Below are positions 35,059-43,846 of a stretch of 64,000 bases of DNA, one piece after another; position 1 is the first letter of the stretch; each line of letters opens with the position of its first letter. The stretch is from Pseudomonas sp. NFIX28 (GTDB lineage Bacteria; Pseudomonadota; Gammaproteobacteria; Pseudomonadales; Pseudomonadaceae). The position numbers and the translations under genes are program-made. Under the pieces are notes generated by a model that saw nothing but the letters and a program-made list of their open reading frames with translations, did no database searches and was not told the origin of the DNA. The DNA is taken from the NCBI RefSeq assembly GCF_900107395.1, contig NZ_FNPW01000014.1:115216-179215 (forward strand). Reading direction: 5' to 3'.

Positions 35059-37040
35059 CAGGTTGCCCCGCGCCAGCTGTTGATCCGCTCCAGGATGCTG
35101 GACGGCACTTCGAAGCGGCGACGGTTGAGGATCAACCCGTCGACCTTGCCGAAGGCGGTGGTGAGCAGCGACAGCGCGTTCTCGATCATCGGCACCGTGC
35201 TGGTCCGGGCCTCGATCACCAGGGCGATCAGGTCGGCGCGCCGCAGGATCAGGAAGGCCTCCTGGTTCGACAGCAGGGCCGAGGCATCCAGCAACAGGAC
35301 TTCGCCGGGCTGGGCCGGCGCGCTGTCGTTGATCCGCACGCGCTGGCCGCGTTCCTCGAGCAGGCGGCGCAGGCGTTCGAGGATGAAACTCACGCCTTCG
35401 CCATGGCGCGCCGAGGTCAGGCCCAGGGTCAAGCCCTGGGTTTCGATGCGGTCCATGGGCAGCAGGCTGTAGAGCCGGTAGATGCTCGCGGTCATGGCGG
35501 CGGGCGTGGCGTCCTCGAGGTCCGGCACGCTGCCCCACAGCGGCACCTGGAACAGCTCCGGCAGGCGCGAACCGTCATGGATGCGCTGGTCCAGCAGGTA
35601 GCAGACATAGATGGTCAGCAAGCCCACGGCGATCCCCGCGGGAATGGCGAACAGCAGGATCAGCAGGCTCTTGGGAAAGACCCGCGCCGGGTTGAAGGTG
35701 GCGTGCTCGATGATCGCGATATTGCTGATCTGGCTGCTGTCGAGCTCGTGGTCGATACGCGCCTGTTCCAGGTTCTCCGAGTACAGCGCGTAGCTCTTTT
35801 CCGCGGTGCGCAATTGCTGGGTCAGGCGGTTGAGCTCGGGCTCGTCGGTCAATACCCGGTCGCGCTCGGTGCGCAGGGCGGCCAGGGTCTTGTCGTAGTT
35901 CTCGATCTGCCCGGTCAGCCTGCGCTGTTGCAGCTGGGCGTCGATGACCTGCTGCTTGACGTTGGTCACCAGGCTATTGGGGGCGGTGTTCTTCGAGCGT
36001 TCCAGGCGGGTGTCTTCCCGTTCGCTGAGGGCCTGCAAGTCCTGGATGTTCTGTTCGATCTGCTTGACCGCCGGCGCCTCGGGCAAATAGGTGCGCAGCA
36101 GGCGCGCGCGTTCCACTTGCAGGGTGTTGAGCTGGCGCTTGAGGTCGAGCTGGGTCGGGTTGAGGCTGGTCTCGCGACTGGTCACCACTTCGCCGGGCTG
36201 ATCGAGGATCTGCTGGCGGGCGTTGATCAGGAAGCTGCCGATCCCGGACAGCTGGTTCTGCGCGCTGACCCGCGCGTCGGTCAGCCGGTCGATCTGGTTG
36301 GTGAGGTTTTCCAGGCGGGCCTCGACGCTGATCGAATCGATCTGCTTCAGGCGGCTCTGCAATTGCTCCTTGAGGCTGAGGATCTGCCCGGCCACCTTGT
36401 TGCCTTCGCCTTCGTAGAAGGCATACAGGCTTTTGCGACCCAGCACCCGGGCGCGTTCGGTGAGGAAGGTGTCGACCCAGATGCGTACCACTTGCTGGGC
36501 GACTTCCGGGTCGTCCCAGGTAAAGCTGATGTCGATCACCGACGAGCCGGGTTCATGGCTGGCCTGGAAGTTCTTTTCCAGGCGCGTCGCCAGGCGATCC
36601 AGCGGGCTTTGCGGCTCCGACAGACCGACCAGTTGCAGCAGGCTGCGCAGGAAGTCGATGGCCGCGCCTATGGCTTTCTTGGCGTAGAACTTGATGGTCT
36701 TCCAGATGCCCTGGGGCTCGGCGGCCGCGCTCAGTTCCAGGTAGCGCTGGGCGACGATGTGCACGATGGGCCGGCCGGTGAGCATCTTCTCCTCATCGAC
36801 GATCGGGTCATGCTGGGTGCTGGGCGAGATCAGCGTCTGGCGGTTGCCGGCTTCGATCGGCACGGTGGTGCTGTCGCGCCCGGGCTTGACCAGCAGGCGC
36901 GCGTCGGACTCGTAGCGCGTCGGCAGCAGGAAGGCGCCCAGCACCGCGACCACGATGGTGGTGATGACCGCCAGCTTGAACTCGCGGCGGAAGATGAAGA
37001 ACAGACGCAACAGGTCGCGTAGAGAGCGTATTTCGATCAC
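35058..37040 (-). CDS. pslE: Psl polysaccharide co-polymerase PslE (Wzc-like)
   Basis: This 660-aa inner-membrane protein has a Wzz domain: N-terminal membrane segment AVITTIVVAVLGAFLLP, a long periplasmic coiled-coil stretch (about 190-440), and a second membrane segment near residue 465. A C-terminal cytoplasmic Rossmann-like region follows. The expected Walker A reads GLTSARHGEGVSF and lacks GxxxxGK[ST], and no tyrosine cluster ends the protein. It should therefore not be a BY-kinase. The start is GTG 37,038-37,040, preceded by GGAG at 8 bases. Confidence 0.9.
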   Translation of the reverse strand: MIEIRSLRDLLRLFFIFRREFKLAVITTIVVAVLGAFLLPTRYESDARLLVKPGRDSTTVPIEAGNRQTLISPSTQHDPIVDEEKMLTGRPIVHIVAQRYLELSAAAEPQGIWKTIKFYAKKAIGAAIDFLRSLLQLVGLSEPQSPLDRLATRLEKNFQASHEPGSSVIDISFTWDDPEVAQQVVRIWVDTFLTERARVLGRKSLYAFYEGEGNKVAGQILSLKEQLQSRLKQIDSISVEARLENLTNQIDRLTDARVSAQNQLSGIGSFLINARQQILDQPGEVVTSRETSLNPTQLDLKRQLNTLQVERARLLRTYLPEAPAVKQIEQNIQDLQALSEREDTRLERSKNTAPNSLVTNVKQQVIDAQLQQRRLTGQIENYDKTLAALRTERDRVLTDEPELNRLTQQLRTAEKSYALYSENLEQARIDHELDSSQISNIAIIEHATFNPARVFPKSLLILLFAIPAGIAVGLLTIYVCYLLDQRIHDGSRLPELFQVPLWGSVPDLEDATPAAMTASIYRLYSLLPMDRIETQGLTLGLTSARHGEGVSFILERLRRLLEERGQRVRINDSAPAQPGEVLLLDASALLSNQEAFLILRRADLIALVIEARTSTVPMIENALSLLTTAFGKVDGLILNRRRFEVPSSILERINSWRGAT

Positions 37041-37112
37041 GGGGATCACTCCGTTGAAAGTACTTTAAACAGTGGCTGGTGGAGGCCGGTCAAACGCATC
37101 GTTCCTGTCTAC

Positions 37113-37934
37113 TCAAGGAAAGTTATTAACGTTTTCGATGTTGGTGGTGCTGTTGCCACTGTTGCTTACGTCCTCGCTGTTCAAGTCATAGTTGAAGCCC
37201 AGGCCGATGCCCTTGTTGATCGGGAAGAGCCTGGTGAAGTACATGTCCACCGCTTCCACCGTGCTGCCGATCGTCGATTGCGGCACGTAGATCAGGTCGC
37301 CGCGTTGCAGCGCGACCATCGGATGGTTGGGGTTGCTGAGCATGCTGCTGAGGTCGACGAAATACATTTTGTATTTGCCGTCGGGGCCGGTCCGCAGCAG
37401 CGCGATGTTCGAGCTGTCGGCCGAGGGCAGCACGCCGCCGGAACTGAGCAGCGCCTGTTCCACCGACACGGTGCCGGCCAGGTTGAAGAACGACGGGTTG
37501 GCCACCGCGCCGCCGATGAACACCCGGTTGCTCGGCGCAACGGCAATGTTCACGGTCACTTCGGGCTCGCGGTAGATCGCCTTGTAGCGCCTGGTGATTT
37601 CCTTGCCCAGGTCTTCCGGCGTCAGCAGCGAGGCCTTGATCCGGCCGATGCTCGGCATGGAGATAAAGCCGTCCGGGCGCACCACGAACAGCGCCATGTC
37701 GTCGGAGCTGGCCGGCTCCTGGGCATCGCGCACGATGCGCAGGGTGTCGCCGCTCTGGATCAGTACCTGGGCTGGCGGCAGGTCGGCCAGGGTCAGTGCC
37801 GCCGCATGGCGAGCCTTGAGGGTGTCGCTGTCGGGAAGCGGAACGTGGGCGGGGGTCGAGCAGCCGCCCAGCCACAGGGAGGCAGTCAGGATGCTCAACA
37901 GACAAAGCCGGGAAGGTCGGTTAATGGTCATCAT
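37113..37934 (-). CDS. pslD: Outer membrane polysaccharide export lipoprotein PslD
   Basis: This 273-aa Wza-like exporter has a lipoprotein signal ending LWLGGC^STP (cysteine near residue 25). The Poly_export domain follows (LIQSGDTLRIVRDAQEP to PDGFISMPSIGRI), then a SLBB-type region (NRVFIGGAVANPSFFNL). It is slightly longer than P. aeruginosa PslD (256 aa), with an Asn/Ser-rich C-terminal tail. The pslC stop lies 6 bases upstream. Confidence 0.92.
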   Translation of the reverse strand: MMTINRPSRLCLLSILTASLWLGGCSTPAHVPLPDSDTLKARHAAALTLADLPPAQVLIQSGDTLRIVRDAQEPASSDDMALFVVRPDGFISMPSIGRIKASLLTPEDLGKEITRRYKAIYREPEVTVNIAVAPSNRVFIGGAVANPSFFNLAGTVSVEQALLSSGGVLPSADSSNIALLRTGPDGKYKMYFVDLSSMLSNPNHPMVALQRGDLIYVPQSTIGSTVEAVDMYFTRLFPINKGIGLGFNYDLNSEDVSNSGNSTTNIENVNNFP

Positions 37935-37940
37935 GACGGC

Positions 37941-38852
37941 TCAGGTCCAGTAGTTGGAAAACATGCTCAAGCGGCGCTTGAGCGGTGTCGGCAGATGCTG
38001 CTCGGCGTGGCCGAGGCGATAGCCCAGCAGTTTCAGCGCGCTGCGCAGCAGCACTTCGGGCACGCGTTGCAACTGGCCGGCGTCGCGCAAGGCGCGCAAC
38101 TCGGCCAAGACGTAACGCTTGCCTTCTCCGCCCGCGCTGCCGAAGGCATCGCGGATCCACGGTTCGCGGCCATAAAACACGCCGATATCGAAATAGCGGC
38201 GAAACTCCTGCGCCAGGCTGTAGCTGTGCGAATGCTGCACACAGGCGCTGGCGGCGTAGCGCACCAGGAAGCCGTTGAGCAGCATGCGCGCCGCGACGTG
38301 GGCGTCCTCGCTGCCGATGACATCCTCGGGAAAGCCGCCCACCGCTTGCAGGGCGCTGCGCCGGTAGACGGAAAACGAGTCCGAGCTGAAGCAGGTCTTG
38401 ATCCCCAGCTCCTCGGCGTCGGCCAGGCTCTTGCTGCGGCTTTGCGCGCTGTAGTTGAAGTGGCGCGACTGCGCCTCGAGAATCCCCGCGCCGGGGTGCG
38501 GCACTTGCCGCCCGTAGGCCAGGCCGATGCGCGGGTCTTCTTGCAGTTCCTGGATCAGGTTGGCGAAGGTCTGCGGCGTGGCCGGGATCGCATCCTGGGT
38601 CAGCAGGATCAGCGCATCGGCATCCACTTGTTCGCTCGCCCAGCGGCGGGTGCCGCCATGGTTGAACTGCTGGGCGGGAATGACTTCTACCCGGGCGCCG
38701 GACTGCCGGAAGCGGCTGACGGTGTTGTCCGTCGAGCTGCTGTCGACCACCAGCACGCTGTCCGGTTGCAGCGTCTGCGCGGCCAGCGCCGGCAGCAGCC
38801 GATCGAGGTGCGGGCCGGCATTGCGGGCGGGAATGATCAGCGCCGTTTTCAT
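37941..38852 (-). CDS. pslC: Psl glycosyltransferase PslC (GT2)
   Basis: This 303-aa protein has the same length as P. aeruginosa PslC. It is a GT-A family 2 glycosyltransferase with ALIIPARNAGPHLDRLLPAL at the N terminus, the VVDSSSTDNT donor-binding loop and a TQDA DxD-like motif. The start ATG 38,850-38,852 shares one base with the pslB stop (TAATG). Confidence 0.9.
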   Translation of the reverse strand: MKTALIIPARNAGPHLDRLLPALAAQTLQPDSVLVVDSSSTDNTVSRFRQSGARVEVIPAQQFNHGGTRRWASEQVDADALILLTQDAIPATPQTFANLIQELQEDPRIGLAYGRQVPHPGAGILEAQSRHFNYSAQSRSKSLADAEELGIKTCFSSDSFSVYRRSALQAVGGFPEDVIGSEDAHVAARMLLNGFLVRYAASACVQHSHSYSLAQEFRRYFDIGVFYGREPWIRDAFGSAGGEGKRYVLAELRALRDAGQLQRVPEVLLRSALKLLGYRLGHAEQHLPTPLKRRLSMFSNYWT

Positions 38853-40312
38853 TAGGGTTTTACCTGCGCCGGCGCGCGGCCGTAGACATCTTCGAAACGC
38901 ACGATGTCGTCTTCGCCCAGGTATTCGCCGCTCTGCACTTCGATCATCACCAGGTCGATGATCCCGGGGTTGCTCAGGCGGTGCTTGTGGCCGGCGGGAA
39001 TGTAGGTGGACTCGTTGCTGTTGAGCAGGACTTCCAGGTCGCCATTGGTGATCAGGGCCGCGCCGCTGACCACGATCCAGTGCTCGCTGCGGTGGTGGTG
39101 CATCTGCAGCGACAGCGACTCCTTGGGCTTGACCATGATGCGCTTGATCTTGAAGCGGCTGCTTTCCTCGAGCACGGTGTAGGTCCCCCATGGCCGGGTG
39201 ACCGTGCGGTGCAGGCTGTAGGCGCTGTGGCCCAGGCGCTTGAGCTCGGTGACGATATGCCGCACGTCCTGGGTCCGCGTGGCATCGGCCACCAGCAGCG
39301 CGTCCGGGGTATCGACGATGATCAGGTTGCTGACGCCCACGGCGCCGAGCACACGCTTGGGCGAGTCGATATAGCAATTGCTCACGTCGTGCAGGATGGC
39401 TTCGCCGTTGACCTGGTTGCCGGCGGCGTCGCTCGGGGTCAGCTGGCGCAGCGCATCCCAGGAACCGATGTCGCTCCAGCCCAGGTCGCAGGGCACCACG
39501 GCGACCCGCTCGGAACGCTCCATCAGGGCAACGTCGATCGACACGTCCGGGGCGCGGGCCAGGCTGTCGGCGTCCAGTTCACGCTGGCGGCAGTGCTTGT
39601 TGTCCAGGGTCATGCCGTGTTCCAGGCAGGCCTGGGCGGCGCTCAGCACTTCGGCAGCGTGCAGGCTCAGCTCTTGCAGCAGGGTATCGGCACGGAAGCA
39701 GAACATGCCGGCGTTCCATAAATAGTTGCCGCTGTCGACGTAGGCCTGGGCGGTGGCCAGGTTGGGTTTTTCGACGAAGCGCGCCACCTGGAAACCCTGC
39801 TTCAGCGCCGGGCCCTGCTCGATGTAGCCAAAGCCGGTCTCGGGTTTGTCGGGCTGGATGCCGAAGGTCGCCAGGTAACCGTCGGCGGCGAGGCCGCGCG
39901 CCTTGCCCACGGCTTCGGCGAAGGCCTCCTGGTCGAGGATCAGATGGTCGGCCGGCAGGATCAGCAGATGCGCCTTGTCCCCCCAGTGCTCGCGTACATG
40001 CAGGGCAGCCACGGCAATGGCCACGGCGGTGTTGCGCCCGAACGGCTCGAGCAGCAGGTCGAGGTCGAGCTTGCCTTGGTTGATGCCGCGGTACTCGTCC
40101 AGCGAGCGGAACAGCAGTTCACGGTTGGTCACCGTGACCACGCTGCCGACGTCCGGCAGGTTGCTGGCGCGCAGGAAAGTCTTTTGCAGCAGGCTCTGGC
40201 CATCGCGCATGCGAATGAATGGCTTGGGCATGTTCTGCCGGGAGACTGGCCACAAGCGCGAGCCCGAACCGCCGGAAATAATGCAGGGGATCAATCCAGT
40301 GAATGTGCTCAT
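38852..40312 (-). CDS. pslB: Mannose-1-phosphate guanylyltransferase/phosphomannose isomerase PslB
   Basis: This 486-aa bifunctional protein supplies GDP-mannose for Psl. The N-terminal nucleotidyltransferase carries IISGGSGSRLWPVSRQNMPK near residue 10 and RFVEKPN near residue 175. The C-terminal cupin (type II PMI) carries QMHHHRSEHWIVVSG near residue 410. P. aeruginosa PslB is 488 aa. Related proteins are AlgA and WbpW; its place directly after pslA decides the name. The start shares a base with the pslA stop. Confidence 0.93.
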   Translation of the reverse strand: MSTFTGLIPCIISGGSGSRLWPVSRQNMPKPFIRMRDGQSLLQKTFLRASNLPDVGSVVTVTNRELLFRSLDEYRGINQGKLDLDLLLEPFGRNTAVAIAVAALHVREHWGDKAHLLILPADHLILDQEAFAEAVGKARGLAADGYLATFGIQPDKPETGFGYIEQGPALKQGFQVARFVEKPNLATAQAYVDSGNYLWNAGMFCFRADTLLQELSLHAAEVLSAAQACLEHGMTLDNKHCRQRELDADSLARAPDVSIDVALMERSERVAVVPCDLGWSDIGSWDALRQLTPSDAAGNQVNGEAILHDVSNCYIDSPKRVLGAVGVSNLIIVDTPDALLVADATRTQDVRHIVTELKRLGHSAYSLHRTVTRPWGTYTVLEESSRFKIKRIMVKPKESLSLQMHHHRSEHWIVVSGAALITNGDLEVLLNSNESTYIPAGHKHRLSNPGIIDLVMIEVQSGEYLGEDDIVRFEDVYGRAPAQVKP

Positions 40313-41748
40313 CAGTAGACTTCCTTCGTCGAGAGAACGGCCGGGACCGTCATGAAAACGATGTACAGATCCAGCCAGACCGACCACTTGGAGATGTAAT
40401 CGAGGTCGTACTCCACGCGCTTCTGGATTTTCTGCAGGGTGTCGGTTTCTCCTCGGTAGCCATTGATCTGGGCCCAGCCGGTAATCCCGGGCTTGACCCG
40501 ATGGCGCGAGCTGTATTCGCGCACCGCTTGCTCGAATGGCACGCCCGCCGCCTTGGTGGCGGTGGCGTGGGGGCGAGGCCCGACAATCGACATGTTGCCC
40601 ATCAGCACATTGATCAGCTGGGGCAGCTCATCGATGCTGGTTTTGCGAATGAAGCGCCCGACGCGGGTGATCCGCGGATCTTCCCGGGTGGTTTGCCGTT
40701 CGGCATTGAGGTCCGCCTGGTCGACATACATCGAGCGGAACTTGAGCACGTGGATCAGCCGGTCGTTGTAGCCGTAGCGCTTTTGCCGGAAGAGCACCGG
40801 GCCCTTGGAGTCGAGCTTCACCGCCACGGCGGTGGCCAGCAGCACGGGCGACAACAGCACCAGCCCGAGCATGGCGAGCACGACGTCTTCGCAGCGCTTG
40901 ATCAGCGGTGCCCAGCCGCGCAACGGCAGTTCCGAGGTGTTGAACATCAGGATGCCGCCGACATCGGTCATGCGGTTGTGGCCAAAGCGCAGGGTGGTGA
41001 TGTCGGGCACCAGGGCAACATTCACCGACAGCTGCCGCAGCCGGTGCACCAATTCGCCGATGCGCGCATGCGCGGCCCAGGGCAGGGCGATCAGCACCTG
41101 GTTGACCTGCTCGGAGCGGATCAGCGTTTCCAGGTTCTGGGTGTTGCCCAGAAAGGGCAGTTCGCAGAACTCCTTGGGCACGCGGTCGCTGCGATCGTCG
41201 ATGAAACCGATCAGGCCGGAACGGATATCGCCGTGGCGCTGCATGTGTTCGGCAAGAAACCGCGCGCTTTCGCTGAAACCGAGGATCACCGTGCGTTGCA
41301 GGTATTTGCCGGTGGCCATCCACGAATGGAACAGGCGCAGCAAGAACAGGCGCTCGATGCCAAACAGCACGAGGCTGGCGACGAACCAGATAAACAGGTC
41401 TTGCAGGCTGAAGACGGGCAGCAGGTGCAGCCCCAAATACATCACCAGCAGGATGCAGAAAGCGGAGGTCCAGGCCACCAGCATGGTGCGCAGGCGCAGG
41501 CGATTGCTGAAGAACTCCTCGGAGTAGACCCCCTGGGCCTGGAACATGATGACGGTGATGACGGCGAAGAACAGCAACAGGCCCAGCACGGTGGGCCAGA
41601 CATCCGCGCTGGCGGAGTCGAGGCTCAGGAGTAGCAGGATTCCAGGCAGGGCCGCCGACAGGGCGTGCGTCAGTTTTACCCCCGAAATGAAGAGTTCCAT
41701 GAATCCGGTTCGGGTCAGGAACCTGCTATCAATCGATTTCGTAAGCAT
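40312..41748 (-). CDS. pslA: Undecaprenyl-phosphate glucose phosphotransferase PslA
   Basis: This 478-aa protein has the same length as P. aeruginosa PslA and is the priming enzyme that loads the first sugar-phosphate onto undecaprenyl phosphate. It has four or five N-terminal membrane helices and a CoA-binding-like middle domain (TVILGFSESARFLAEH). The C-terminal bacterial sugar transferase domain includes GPVLFRQKRYGYND, KTSIDELPQLINVLMGNMSIVGPRPH and KPGITGWAQING. First gene of the operon, behind a 450-base regulatory region. Confidence 0.94.
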   Translation of the reverse strand: MLTKSIDSRFLTRTGFMELFISGVKLTHALSAALPGILLLLSLDSASADVWPTVLGLLLFFAVITVIMFQAQGVYSEEFFSNRLRLRTMLVAWTSAFCILLVMYLGLHLLPVFSLQDLFIWFVASLVLFGIERLFLLRLFHSWMATGKYLQRTVILGFSESARFLAEHMQRHGDIRSGLIGFIDDRSDRVPKEFCELPFLGNTQNLETLIRSEQVNQVLIALPWAAHARIGELVHRLRQLSVNVALVPDITTLRFGHNRMTDVGGILMFNTSELPLRGWAPLIKRCEDVVLAMLGLVLLSPVLLATAVAVKLDSKGPVLFRQKRYGYNDRLIHVLKFRSMYVDQADLNAERQTTREDPRITRVGRFIRKTSIDELPQLINVLMGNMSIVGPRPHATATKAAGVPFEQAVREYSSRHRVKPGITGWAQINGYRGETDTLQKIQKRVEYDLDYISKWSVWLDLYIVFMTVPAVLSTKEVY

Positions 41749-42201
41749 CGAATCCCGTCGCTGCCAGGTAAAACCCAGCTCTGTTAAGGGTGAGGCGACT
41801 ACAGAGGCAGGTTGAAAAAACTAAGGCTTACTGCAAAAAAGTCTGTTTTTTGGCGGCCCATAGTGGCCAAACAATACTGCTTCCCTGCTTTAATGGTCAA
41901 GGATTTGACTAATTATGGCAGGACAACCAATTTTTTGCATTATTCATCGGTTTTTTGACGGTCTGTCGCGTTCAAGACGAACGGGAGCATGGCCGTGTGT
42001 CACGAAGTTGGCTCTTTCGTGAGCGAGGCGTGACGGATAAATGGAGTGTTGTTCAGGGGGTGACTCTTGTCCAACCCGCGGCCAGCTATTCCTTTTGGGC
42101 AACGCTGGCGGCGCTCCTGAAACCGGTGTAGCCCTCGGGCGACACGGCCTGGCGGTGTAGACTGGACCCGCCGGATTGACCGAAGCAAAGGGGGAGGCGC
42201 T
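41749..42201. promoter_or_regulatory. psl upstream regulatory region
   Basis: This is 453 bases of relatively AT-rich DNA between the divergent pslA and the gene at 42,202. It holds a candidate sigma70 promoter for pslA, with -10 TATTGT at 41,871-41,876 and -35 TTGACC at 41,895-41,900 on the minus strand. It also holds a FleQ-box-like palindrome at 41,896-41,909. Another small palindrome, TCACGAA-N9-TTCGTGA, lies at 42,000-42,022. No gene is visible. Confidence 0.55.
41896..41909. promoter_or_regulatory. Candidate FleQ box
   Basis: GTCAAGGATTTGAC fits GTCA-N6-TGAC, the outer part of the FleQ consensus recalled for the P. aeruginosa psl and pel promoters (GTCaNTAAAtTGAC). It overlaps the candidate -35 element of pslA. 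FleQ is a c-di-GMP-responsive regulator; the link here is inference. Confidence 0.45.
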
Positions 42202-42669
42202 GTGAGATACGGGTTATTGCTGTTGCTGGGTTTCATGCCATTTCTGGCGCATGCGGTGCAGGTCGGCGAGCGCCTGGCGCCCTGGACCCTGCTCGATCAA
42301 TTCGACCGGGCCTACAGCCTCGACGGGCAGGCCAGGACGCTGCTGGTGGCGCGCAGCATGGACGGCGCCAAGCTGGTCAACGCCGCCATGCAGGGGCATC
42401 CGGCGGGGTATCTGGAGGCCCGGCACGCAGTGTTTGTCGCTGACATCCAGCGCATGCCGGCGGTGATCGCCAAGATGTTCGCGGTTCCGGCGATGCGTGA
42501 TTATGCCTATCGGATCATGCTCGACCGCGACGGGCGAGTGGCGCCGCGCTATGCCGGTGCCGTGGATAAAGTGCTGTGGCTGCAGCTCGACAATGGCCGG
42601 CTGGTGGCGCAACGCGAGTACGGCAGCGTCGCCGAGCTGCGCGAAGCGCTGGAGCGGGTGCGGCCATGA
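42202..42669 (+). CDS. Secreted protein of unknown function, thioredoxin-fold-like
   Basis: This 155-aa protein has a clear signal peptide (MRYGLLLLLGFMPFLAHA) and a mature region starting VQVGERLAPWTLLDQF. That start, and the predicted alternation of strands and helices, resemble periplasmic thioredoxin-like proteins (YtfJ type). No CxxC redox motif is present. Homologues in Pseudomonas are often misannotated as FAD/FMN dehydrogenase. It overlaps the next gene in an ATGA. Function unknown. Confidence 0.75.
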   Translation: MRYGLLLLLGFMPFLAHAVQVGERLAPWTLLDQFDRAYSLDGQARTLLVARSMDGAKLVNAAMQGHPAGYLEARHAVFVADIQRMPAVIAKMFAVPAMRDYAYRIMLDRDGRVAPRYAGAVDKVLWLQLDNGRLVAQREYGSVAELREALERVRP

Positions 42670-43355
42670 TCAGCGCCGCGCTGCTGTCGCCGCTGACTCT
42701 TGGCGTCGGCTGGCTGATCTATGTGCCGGTGCTGCTCTGGGCCGCCTGGCGCGCGCCCTGGGTCGAGCTGTTCAGTGACAGCCGGCGCCAGCATCTGTTG
42801 TTCGGGACGGTGTTTGCGCTGTTCATGCTGTGGCTGGTGCGCCGGGATTTCGATACCGGCGTGTCGTATCACTTTATTGGCATGACCGCCGTGACCCTGT
42901 TACTGGACTGGCCGCTGGCGATCGTCGGCGGGCTGATCGCCCAGGCGGGGCTGGTGGCGCTGGGACGCCAGGACCTGGCGGCGGTCGGCGTCAACGGTGT
43001 CTTGCTGATCCTGTTGCCGGTGCTGGTCACCGAAGCGTGCGCGGTCCTGGTGGAGCGGGCGCAGCCGCGTAACCCCTTTGTGTACATCTTCTGTTCCGGT
43101 TTTTTTGCCGCCGCGCTGTCGGCGCTGTTGTGCCTGCTGGTCGGCCTGGGGCTGCTGTGGTTCGACGGGCGCTTTGCCATGCCGGAGTGGCTGGAGGACT
43201 TCGTCGGCTACCTGTGGCTGATCCTGTTCCCCGAGGCTTTTATCAACGGCATGGTGGTCAGCGCGCTGGTGGTGTTCTGTCCGGAATGGCTGGAAACCTT
43301 CAACCGCACCCGCTACCTGTCGGCGCCGTGGAAGGACGACGACCCGCGTTTTTGA
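42666..43355 (+). CDS. ECF-type ABC transporter permease (CbiM-like)
   Basis: This 229-aa integral membrane protein has six or seven hydrophobic segments. It resembles the Pseudomonas group annotated as energy-coupling factor transporter permease, with GVSYHFIGMTAVTLLLDWPLAIV near residue 65. No cognate ATPase or N-component gene is nearby, so a stand-alone role or partnership elsewhere is possible. It is translationally coupled to the secreted protein upstream. Confidence 0.7.
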   Translation: MISAALLSPLTLGVGWLIYVPVLLWAAWRAPWVELFSDSRRQHLLFGTVFALFMLWLVRRDFDTGVSYHFIGMTAVTLLLDWPLAIVGGLIAQAGLVALGRQDLAAVGVNGVLLILLPVLVTEACAVLVERAQPRNPFVYIFCSGFFAAALSALLCLLVGLGLLWFDGRFAMPEWLEDFVGYLWLILFPEAFINGMVVSALVVFCPEWLETFNRTRYLSAPWKDDDPRF

Positions 43356-43420
43356 TCCATATCAAGCACTCTCGGCGGACGCGGTTCCATGCTCCGGCAA
43401 AACCGTTCGGGAGCATGGCC

Positions 43421-43636
43421 ATGAGTGTGTATGGATGGGCGCGGCAGGAAGTGCGCAACAGTTTGAACGCCGCACAGGAAGAGGGCTTCGAGCCGGGCTT
43501 GAGCCTGCGCGCGCTGCTCAGTGCGGTGGTGGAAGAGAGCCGGCGGGTACGCAGCGCCGAGGATCTGGCCGACGAGTTACAGTTTCTCGCGGAGAACCTC
43601 GACGATACGCAGGATTACGCTTTCATGCGGCCTTGA
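43421..43636 (+). CDS. Conserved small hypothetical protein
   Basis: This 71-aa acidic helical protein begins MSVYGWARQEVRNSLNAAQEEG. I do not recognise a domain. The start is set at ATG 43,421 because GGGAG lies 7 bases upstream; the in-frame ATG at 43,415 lies too close to it. It follows the permease by 65 bases and is convergent with yacG. Pseudomonads commonly have a gene of this size here. Confidence 0.7.
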   Translation: MSVYGWARQEVRNSLNAAQEEGFEPGLSLRALLSAVVEESRRVRSAEDLADELQFLAENLDDTQDYAFMRP

Positions 43637-43642
43637 GGCCTT

Positions 43643-43846
43643 TTAGTGGGCACGGGGCGGCAGGTCGTCGGAAAACAGATCGTCCTCGGCATCCGGGCTG
43701 ACGGGAATCTTGTGTTCTTCGGCAGCCCAGGCGCCTAGGTCGATCAGTTTGCAGCGGTCCGAGCAGAAGGGACGGTTGACGTTGCTCGCGGTCCATTCCA
43801 CGGGCGCACCGCAGGTTGGACATTCCACGGTCAGGGGTTGGCTCAT
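43643..43846 (-). CDS. yacG: DNA gyrase inhibitor YacG
   Basis: This 67-aa zinc protein has the four ligand cysteines in CPTCG near residue 9 and CSDRC near residue 28. An acidic C-terminal tail follows. The E. coli homologue binds GyrB and inhibits gyrase. It lies after coaE, overlapping it in an ATGA, in the usual pilD-coaE-yacG order. Confidence 0.92.
   Translation of the reverse strand: MSQPLTVECPTCGAPVEWTASNVNRPFCSDRCKLIDLGAWAAEEHKIPVSPDAEDDLFSDDLPPRAH

Noticed and set aside
37041..37049. Upstream GTG as the pslE start
   Set aside because: It overlaps the GGAG that best serves as Shine-Dalgarno for the GTG three codons later.
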